DNA from: Pseudomonadota bacterium
GTDB taxonomy: Bacteria > Desulfobacterota > Desulfovibrionia > Desulfovibrionales > Desulfovibrionaceae
NCBI GenBank assembly: GCA_023417745.1
Contig: JAEZEM010000346.1
Coordinates: 1-13,139, forward strand
Direction: 5' to 3'
DNA length: 13,139 nt
Positions within the stretch are counted from its first letter, which is position 1, and every line of letters begins with the position of its first letter. This document shows, in pieces, positions 6,996-11,766 of this stretch. The notes under the pieces are model-generated. The model was not told the origin of the DNA. It ran no database searches and saw only the letters and a list, made by a program, of their open reading frames with translations. The translations under genes and the position numbers were made by a program.

Positions 6996-7264
6996 TTTGC
7001 GACTAACTCGCCGCCAACCCGGCCTTTTTGGCAATCGCCTGACCAGCCGCCGCCGCCTTGACACGGCGTCCCCGAAACGCCATAGGTACGCTACAGGCAG
7101 GCAAGGCCGCAGCGTCTTGCCAAGACCTGCTTCCAAGACGACGCCACTACGCGCGTCGCCCCGTCGCCGGCAGTCGGCGGCCGGGGCGTGTCTCGCGCCA
7201 CGCGAGCCACTCCACCAACGCGGTCGACCGCGACGGCCGGGCCACACGCGCCCGTCCCACAGCC
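6996..7264. other. Non-coding spacer between the hairpin cluster and the 3D-lipoprotein leader
   Basis: No gene is supported. Open frames on both strands here are arginine-rich, high-GC artefacts. The stretch contains a candidate promoter (7058-7086) and a 6-bp inverted repeat, GGCAAG / CTTGCC, at about 7107-7128 just after the predicted transcription start. Confidence 0.4.
7058..7086 (+). promoter_or_regulatory. Candidate promoter of the 3D-domain lipoprotein gene
   Basis: TTGACA (7058-7063) is a perfect -35. With 17-base spacing the -10 is CATAGG (7081-7086), only three of six. Transcription would begin near 7093, about 245 bases before the lipoprotein ATG, implying a long leader. A CCGAAAC copy, also present in hairpin 1, lies inside the spacer (7072-7078). 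Confidence 0.4.
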
Positions 7265-7303
7265 TGACGCCAATAAGCATCGATATGCCAGATGCCGGCG
7301 TCA
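7265..7303 (+). promoter_or_regulatory. Two-part stem-loop in the leader of the 3D-lipoprotein gene
   Basis: TGACGCC (7265-7271) pairs with GGCGTCA (7297-7303), and inside it GCATC (7277-7281) pairs with GATGC (7291-7295), leaving an asymmetric internal loop. It ends 24 bases before the ribosome binding site at 7328, so it could affect translation or mRNA stability. No known riboswitch class is recognised. Confidence 0.45.
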
Positions 7304-7336
7304 ACGGCGCGGCCGCCCCGAAGCCATGGAGCGACG

Positions 7337-7843
7337 ATGCGACAAGCACGAATCGTGATAACGGCCCTGACCCTGCTCGTGACGTCCCTGTCCCTGCCGG
7401 GCTGCGCCACGGCCCGAGGCGGCAGCCAGCTCGCCGAGGCCACCCCCTCGGCGGCCAAGAAGAAACCCGAGGAGGTCGCCGTGGGCCGCCTCGACGACCC
7501 GGGCTACCTGTTCGGCACGCGACCGCTTTCCCCGGCCAAATCCGTGCGCGTCAAGGCCCTGGCCTACACCGGCTGTTCGCCCAAGGCCAAGAACAAACGG
7601 GCCGCGCGCGGCGCCTGGGGCGATGTGCTCACCCGCGACGGCAAGGCTGTGGCCGTGTCGCCCGACCTCCTCGACATGGGCCTGGACCGGGGCGACCTCA
7701 TCACCATCGAGGGCATGGGACAGTTCAAGGTTCTCGACGTCATGCACGGCCGCCACGACAAGACCATCGACATCTACTTCGGCGATGACGCCTGCGGCGC
7801 GGTGCAATGGGGCAAGCGCAACCTGACCATCACCTGGCAGTGA
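7337..7843 (+). CDS. 3D-domain lipoprotein (double-psi beta-barrel, peptidoglycan-related)
   Basis: The product has 168 residues. A lipoprotein signal occupies 1-22 (Arg2, Arg5, hydrophobic 6-20) with L-P-G-C placing the acylated cysteine at 23; proline at -2 is slightly unusual. A flexible linker follows, then residues about 70-167 match the 3D domain (named for three conserved aspartates) found in Sps/YuiC-type proteins and related to the MltA lytic transglycosylase core. Seen here are VKALAYTGC (72-80), AVSPDLLDMGLDRGD (106-120), and Asp134 and Asp145 in KVLDVM and TIDIYF. These proteins are thought to bind or cleave peptidoglycan. Cys80 and Cys153 could pair. GGAG at 7328-7331, five bases before the ATG at 7337, fixes the start; the frame upstream to 7292 lacks one. 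The domain call is good; the enzymatic activity is inferred. Confidence 0.85.
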   Translation: MRQARIVITALTLLVTSLSLPGCATARGGSQLAEATPSAAKKKPEEVAVGRLDDPGYLFGTRPLSPAKSVRVKALAYTGCSPKAKNKRAARGAWGDVLTRDGKAVAVSPDLLDMGLDRGDLITIEGMGQFKVLDVMHGRHDKTIDIYFGDDACGAVQWGKRNLTITWQ

Positions 7844-8094
7844 CGCCCGGGCCGGCCTGACGCGCTTCCACGTTCTCGCGCTCGTGCCGCCGTCCGTTGT
7901 CCAGCTTGGCCATGGCCGGGTCACGCCCTTGCCGACAGCGTGGCGTATTTCACCGGAACCTTTTGAAGACCAGACGGTTTCTCACCCTCTCGTATCGTTC
8001 GACGGGGGGCTGTACGCGGCGTTGGCGCCGACAAAAACAAGCCTGCCGCCCTCTGTATTCGCCCATGGGCGGCAAGCATTTCGGGTGGGAGACG
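7844..8094. other. Convergent gap between the lipoprotein gene and the small membrane protein gene
   Basis: No gene is supported. There is no obvious terminator directly after the lipoprotein stop at 7843. The right part holds the terminator of the minus-strand membrane protein gene, which on the plus strand lacks a T tract. Confidence 0.4.
8031..8073 (-). terminator. Probable terminator of the 69-aa membrane protein gene
   Basis: Read on the minus strand, GCCGCCC (8073-8067) pairs with GGGCGGC (8051-8045) around a 15-base loop, then after AGGC comes TTGTTTTTGT (8040-8031). It lies just after the stop at 8095. The loop is large and the T tract is interrupted and offset by four bases, so strength is uncertain. 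Confidence 0.55.
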
Positions 8095-8304
8095 TCAGAA
8101 CCCGGCCGGCAGCGCTTCCACCAGCAGGTAGCGGGCGGCAAAGCCCAGGGCGTAGACCACGACAAAGGCCAGGAAGGCGGCCCGAAACACGCCGGCCCCG
8201 CCGTTTTTCTCGGCCCGCCGGGCCAGAATGAAGCCCAGGACGGCGGCCAGCGCGATGCCAAGCCCCAGAGCCGCCCCGACCACCGCCAGCGACAGATCTT
8301 CCAT
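8095..8304 (-). CDS. Small two-helix membrane protein of unknown function (69 aa)
   Basis: The start at 8304 is well supported: AGGAGG (8318-8313) sits eight bases before the ATG, whereas the longer frame up to 8490 has no ribosome binding site and an implausible arginine-rich extension. The product has two hydrophobic helices at about 6-28 and 40-62, joined by a short polar loop, R-R-A-E-K-N-G-G (29-36). The positive loop predicts both ends outside and the loop in the cytoplasm. The protein ends A-L-P-A-G-F. I recognise no family. It appears monocistronic, between a convergent lipoprotein gene and a long spacer after gltA. Confidence 0.75.
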   Translation of the reverse strand: MEDLSLAVVGAALGLGIALAAVLGFILARRAEKNGGAGVFRAAFLAFVVVYALGFAARYLLVEALPAGF

Positions 8305-8750
8305 ACCCCTGTCCTCCTGCCTGTTTACCGCCTTGTAGCCCATTGCCGGCCATTGTCCACCCGGTTTGCCGCTTCGCCCGACCGAGCCGACGCACAGTCG
8401 GGCCGGCGGCATGAAAAAGCGCGCGCCCTTTCGAGCACGCGCCGCGAAAAACCAGGCTATGCATCCGCGATGGCCGGAGGTTGCCGACAAAACGTCAACT
8501 GACGGTCAGCCTTGTCAGGAGCCGCACCAGCAGCAACGGCATGGCCGCCATCTCGCCAGACCAGACCGGCCGCCACGCACCTTCCCTTTTTCTCTGCTGG
8601 GCGGGCCTTCGCCTCCCGGTCTGTAGCCGACCGAGTTGCCGGGCAACCACGAAACCCCTTTAAACACCTTCTTCCATTGCAGGGGTCCGGGGGGATCATC
8701 CCCCCGGCCGCCGGAGGCATCCTCCCTCTTCCCTCTTCGCTCTTCGCCCC
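8305..8750. other. Spacer between gltA and the small membrane protein gene
   Basis: No gene is supported over these 446 bases. It holds the hairpin repeat at 8654-8723, a GTTGCC-G-GGCAAC palindrome at 8635-8647, a 7-bp inverted repeat (GCCCGAC 8376-8382 / GTCGGGC 8397-8403), and on the minus strand a GC stem (about 8442-8421) followed by TTTTT (8418-8414) that might be a weak terminator for transcripts running out of gltA. The promoter of the 69-aa protein gene should be in 8320-8400, but I see no clear match. Confidence 0.4.
8654..8723 (-). repeat. Hairpin-bearing intergenic element downstream of gltA, Desulfovibrio-type repeat
   Basis: The core is a perfect 9-bp stem, CCGGGGGGA (8687-8695) / TCCCCCCGG (8699-8707), with a 3-base loop. 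It is flanked on one side by GGAGG-CAT-CCTCC (about 8712-8724) and on the other by a 6-bp pair, ACCCCT (8654-8659) / AGGGGT (8681-8686). Read on the minus strand it carries the ATGCCTCCGGCGGCC lead-in followed by a G-run hairpin and GGACCCC. I recall this as a dispersed intergenic element in Desulfovibrio genomes, but the copy number cannot be checked here. It probably also serves as the 3' end of the gltA transcript. Confidence 0.55.
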
Positions 8751-10037
8751 CTACCGCTGGTCCAGCGGCACGTACGGCCGGCGGGCCGGGCCGGTGTAGA
8801 TCTGGCGCGGCCGATGGATGCGGGTGGCGACGTCGCGGTTTTCCTCGTACCAGTGGGCGATCCAGCCGGGCAGCCGGCCGATGGCGAACATGACCGGGAA
8901 CATGTTGACCGGGATGCCCAGGGCCCGAAGGATGATGCCGGAGTAGAAGTCCACGTTGGGATAGAGCTTGCGGCTCTTGAAGTAGTCGTCATTTAAGGCC
9001 GCTTCCTGGAGTTCCAGGGCGGCGTCCATGAGGGGGTCTCTGATGCCTGCTTCCAGCAACAGATTGTCGGCGGCCTTTTTGAGCACCTTGGCCCGGGGGT
9101 CGAAGTTCTTGTAGACCCGGTGCCCAAAGCCCATGAGCCGTTTTTCCTTGCGCTTGACCATGTCCAGGAAGGTTTTGATCTTGTAGCGGCCGGCCACCAT
9201 CTCGGTGAGCATCTGGATGACGGCGGCGTTGGCTCCGCCGTGCAGGCGTCCCCACAGGGCGCAGATGCCCGAGGACACGCTGGCGAAGAGGTTGGCTTTG
9301 GTGGAGCCGACCATGCGCACGGTGGAGCAGGAGCAGTTCTGCTCGTGGTCGGCGTGGACCACGAGGAAGAGCGTGAGCGCCGCCACGGCCGCCTTGGTGG
9401 GCTCGTAGTCCCGGTTGGGCACGGAGAACATCATGTGCAGGAAGTTGCGGCAATAGCTGAGGTTCGGGTCGGGATACATAAACGGCAGGCCCAGGGATTT
9501 GCGGTAGCTGAAGGCCGCAATGGTGCGCACTTTGCTGATGAGCTTGGCCACGGCCAGGCGAAATTCGTCCGGGCTTTGGATTTCGAGCAGTTCGGGGTGG
9601 TAGTTGCCCAGGGAATTGATGACGGCCGACAGAATGGCCATCGGCTGACCGCCAGGCTGGAACCCGTCGAAATGATGGAGCAAGCCTTCGTGCAACAGCT
9701 CGTGTTCGGACAAAAGCCCGCGAAAGGCCGCACGTTCTTCGAGGGAGGGCAATTTGCCGAAGATCAGCAGCATGGCCGTTTCGATGAATGTGCTTTTTTC
9801 CGCCAATTGCTCGATGGGGATGCCGCGGTGCCGCAGGATGCCTTTTTCGCCGTCCACGAAGGTGATGGCCGACTGGCAGGAGCCGGTGTTGCCGTAGCCG
9901 GGATCGAAAGCCAGCAGTCCGGCTTCCTTTTCCAGGGAGGTGATGTCGATGCCGACTTCGCCTTCGCTGCCGACCAGCACGGGCAGTTCGATGGAAAGGT
10001 CGCCGTATTTGAGAATGGCGGCGTTGGATTTGGACAT
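8751..10037 (-). CDS. gltA: Citrate synthase
   Basis: GltA condenses acetyl-CoA and oxaloacetate to citrate in the cytosol. In an incomplete or anaerobic TCA pathway it serves mainly to make 2-oxoglutarate for glutamate. The protein has 428 residues, as in E. coli (427). The catalytic residues fall where expected: His266 (LHGGANAA, E. coli His264), His306 (GFGHRVYKNFDPRA, E. coli His305) and Asp363 (VDFYSG, E. coli Asp362). HADHEQN is at 228-234. The start at 10037 has GAGGAG (10048-10043) five bases upstream; the longer frame to 10079 adds 14 unlikely residues. The overall type is the long, hexameric Gram-negative class by length and motifs. It is transcribed in the same direction as fdhE, with a 212-base gap, so it probably has its own promoter. 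The segment N-C-S-C-S-T-V (234-240) has two cysteines close to the active site. Confidence 0.96.
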   Translation of the reverse strand: MSKSNAAILKYGDLSIELPVLVGSEGEVGIDITSLEKEAGLLAFDPGYGNTGSCQSAITFVDGEKGILRHRGIPIEQLAEKSTFIETAMLLIFGKLPSLEERAAFRGLLSEHELLHEGLLHHFDGFQPGGQPMAILSAVINSLGNYHPELLEIQSPDEFRLAVAKLISKVRTIAAFSYRKSLGLPFMYPDPNLSYCRNFLHMMFSVPNRDYEPTKAAVAALTLFLVVHADHEQNCSCSTVRMVGSTKANLFASVSSGICALWGRLHGGANAAVIQMLTEMVAGRYKIKTFLDMVKRKEKRLMGFGHRVYKNFDPRAKVLKKAADNLLLEAGIRDPLMDAALELQEAALNDDYFKSRKLYPNVDFYSGIILRALGIPVNMFPVMFAIGRLPGWIAHWYEENRDVATRIHRPRQIYTGPARRPYVPLDQR

Positions 10038-10109
10038 GGTTTCTCCTCGGGCTCTCGGGGTGCGGGAGAACGGCCCCAAGGGGCTCGGGGCCTAGATCAG
10101 TGCTTCGGC

Positions 10110-10139
10110 GACCGATCTTTGTAGAAAAAAAATTCGGTC
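10110..10139 (-). repeat. Hairpin with an A8/T8 tract in its loop upstream of gltA
   Basis: GACCGA (10110-10115) and TCGGTC (10134-10139) form a 6-bp stem enclosing an 18-base loop with eight A on the plus strand (10125-10132). It lies 73 bases before the gltA start and 111 bases after the fdhE stop. It could mark the end of the fdhE transcript or act in the gltA leader. The stem is short, so it may be chance. I found no convincing -35/-10 pair for gltA. Confidence 0.3.
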
Positions 10140-10249
10140 TTGTCTTCCCAAGAAATACGCCGCGCCCCGGAGCCGCGCCGAACACGGCAGCGCCAACTCG
10201 TTACCATATCGCATCTTAGCCAACTTTCGCCCAGCCCCGGTCATCCCCC

Positions 10250-11131
10250 CTAGCCCCAGACCATCTGCCGCCAGTCCATGGTGGCCGGCCGATGGCCGTG
10301 CTGGCGGGCCAAAAGCTCAATGGGCGTCAGCGTCAGGGCGGCCACCTCGGGCGGCAGGCCGGGCAGGGCCTCGGCCGACAGCTCGCCCAGAAAATGATTG
10401 CAGCGCCGGCAGACGGACACCCGCTCGGACTCGTAGCCCGGCACGGCATAGACCTGCCCCTGAGGACCCGGGGCCTCGCAGTGGGGGCATTCGCGGCGGG
10501 AAAAACGCCAGGAGACGGCGCAAAAGGAGCAGGTCATGACCAGGCCGGACTCGTCGCGTCGGCCATGGCCGGGCCAGGAGCCGCACACCGGGCAATAGCC
10601 CCGGTTCCAGGGCATGCCCGCGACCAGCGGAGCAAGCGCCCGGCCGCGCGCCATAGCCAGGGGCGTGACCAGTTGGACGCACCAGAACCCCAGCACCCGG
10701 GGATCGACCCCGAGCGACCGGCCCAGGCCGATGAGCGCGTCGCGCCGGTCGGCCAGGAGATGCCCCACGGCTTCGTCGAGGAATTCCGGCTCGCGGCAGG
10801 CGGCCTGGCCGATGTTGAGCAGATCGGCCCGGATGTCGCGGAAACCGGCGGCCAGCACCGGATGCAAGGCTTCGAAGACCCGGCGCAGGGCCAGCCGATC
10901 CATGGGGAATTCCTCGCGCGGCAACAGACTGGCCCCCTGCCCCAGGCGCACCGGATCGGGCCGGGGCAGAGGCGCGGTCCCGGCTTCCCGATCCAGCTCG
11001 GCCACAAGCGGCTCCCGGGCCAAGATCAGGCCCACGAAGGGATCAAGAAAGGCCCGGGCATGGGGCCGCTCCCGGCGCAGCCGTTCCACGGCCTCGGGGA
11101 TGGACAACAACGGATCGTCGGACTGGGTCAT
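10250..11131 (-). CDS. fdhE: Formate dehydrogenase accessory protein FdhE
   Basis: FdhE is a cytosolic protein needed to obtain active respiratory formate dehydrogenase. It binds iron (rubredoxin-like) and interacts with the catalytic subunit before Tat export. This protein has 293 residues, near the 309 of E. coli. The C-terminal half shows four CxxC pairs in family order: Cys180/183 (CPVC), 201/204 (CSFC), 215/218 (CPHC) and 241/244 (CRRC). All eight are present, so the metal site should be intact. The start at 11131 has GGAGG (11140-11136) four bases upstream; the frame continues to 11296 without another good site. It diverges from the formate dehydrogenase gene across a 635-base spacer, which fits a role in maturing that enzyme, and precedes gltA in the same direction. 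Confidence 0.93.
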   Translation of the reverse strand: MTQSDDPLLSIPEAVERLRRERPHARAFLDPFVGLILAREPLVAELDREAGTAPLPRPDPVRLGQGASLLPREEFPMDRLALRRVFEALHPVLAAGFRDIRADLLNIGQAACREPEFLDEAVGHLLADRRDALIGLGRSLGVDPRVLGFWCVQLVTPLAMARGRALAPLVAGMPWNRGYCPVCGSWPGHGRRDESGLVMTCSFCAVSWRFSRRECPHCEAPGPQGQVYAVPGYESERVSVCRRCNHFLGELSAEALPGLPPEVAALTLTPIELLARQHGHRPATMDWRQMVWG

Positions 11132-11530
11132 GACGCCTCCCCGGGCCGGCCCGGCGTTGGGTCGTGGCGGCCGCGCCGGGCGCGGCCCATGGGTCGATGC
11201 GGAGAGCCCGACAATGCCGACGCGGCCCGCGCCGGCCGGTTGGTCGGCCATTGGCCGGACCTTGGCCGGCCAACGGGACAACAGCCGGACCGACATCGGT
11301 CACGGACAGCGGCCGATCCAGCCTCGGCCGGACCGACATCCGCCGATATCGTGCCTGTCGGCCGGCTTGGCTGGTCGGCATCGTTTGGGCGCGCGCGCCG
11401 ACGACAGGCGGGCGCGCCAGCCCAGGCGTGCCAAGAACCCCCGGCGGCGTCAAGGCGCGGCCGGGCGTGTTCCGACCCGGCTAAGGCCGGCGGCCACGGC
11501 TTTCGGGCCTGGCCGGCCGAACGGCGGCGA
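11132..11530. other. GC-rich, repetitive half of the fdhE/fdnG spacer
   Basis: No gene is supported. The sequence is dense in GGCCGG, CGACATC and CCGGCC words. A 14-base direct repeat, GCCGGACCGACATC, occurs at 11284-11297 and 11327-11340. The fdhE promoter should be here on the minus strand, but no clear -35/-10 pair is visible. Frames open on both strands are high-GC artefacts. Confidence 0.45.
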
Positions 11531-11573
11531 AAACTTTTTTCTTTGTATTTAAAATAACTTAATTCAAAATTCC

Positions 11574-11589
11574 AGGCACTTGCGTGCCT
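11574..11589 (+). promoter_or_regulatory. Inverted repeat, possible operator of the formate dehydrogenase gene
   Basis: AGGCAC (11574-11579) and GTGCCT (11584-11589) form a 6-bp palindrome with a 4-base centre. It lies in the AT-rich half of the spacer, 66 bases upstream of the candidate -35. GTGCC words recur at 11626 and 11690. It could bind a regulator; which one cannot be told. Confidence 0.35.
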
Positions 11590-11654
11590 ATGGCATCAGT
11601 TTTCCAAATGAAACCGTGATTCCTTGTGCCAGATCTTGCGTAATCGGGATTGGT

Positions 11655-11683
11655 TTGACCGGCGGTAGCCTGCTTTTTATTAC
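11655..11683 (+). promoter_or_regulatory. Sigma70-like promoter of the formate dehydrogenase gene
   Basis: TTGACC (11655-11660, five of six) is followed after 17 bases by TATTAC (11678-11683, four of six). TACAAT at 11681-11686 is a better -10 (five of six) but needs 20-base spacing. Transcription would start near 11690-11693, leaving a leader of about 75 bases. I found no sigma54 (-24/-12) pattern. Confidence 0.5.
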
Positions 11684-11719
11684 AATCGTGTGCCTGAATA
11701 GACATAACACGTGGGATGC

Positions 11720-11737
11720 CGGGCGGTTTGCCGCCCG
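11720..11737 (+). promoter_or_regulatory. Leader hairpin before the formate dehydrogenase ribosome binding site
   Basis: CGGGCGG (11720-11726) and CCGCCCG (11731-11737) form a perfect 7-bp stem with a TTTG loop. It ends 18 bases before the AAGGAGG at 11756-11762. No T tract follows, so it is not a terminator. It could protect the mRNA 5' end or be a target of control. Confidence 0.5.
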
Positions 11738-11766
11738 ATTGCTGGGGAACCTTTCAAGGAGGCCGT

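Noticed and set aside
8457..8720. An 87-codon minus-strand frame beginning M-P-P-A-A-G-G
   Set aside because: Its start lies inside the intergenic hairpin repeat and the rest shows no family, no signal peptide and no ribosome binding site; it is a repeat-derived artefact.
9120..10124. A 334-codon plus-strand frame opposite gltA
   Set aside because: Antisense to citrate synthase, with His/Gly/Val-rich translation typical of reverse-complemented coding sequence.
10292..11557. Long plus-strand open frames opposite fdhE, running into the spacer
   Set aside because: They are antisense to a gene with eight conserved cysteines, have no ribosome binding site and look like composition artefacts.
11531..11766. 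Sigma54 promoter for fdnG
   Set aside because: I looked for a GG-N10-GC (-24/-12) pattern in the AT-rich stretch; the nearest candidates, around 11591 and 11652, have the wrong spacing or lack the GC.
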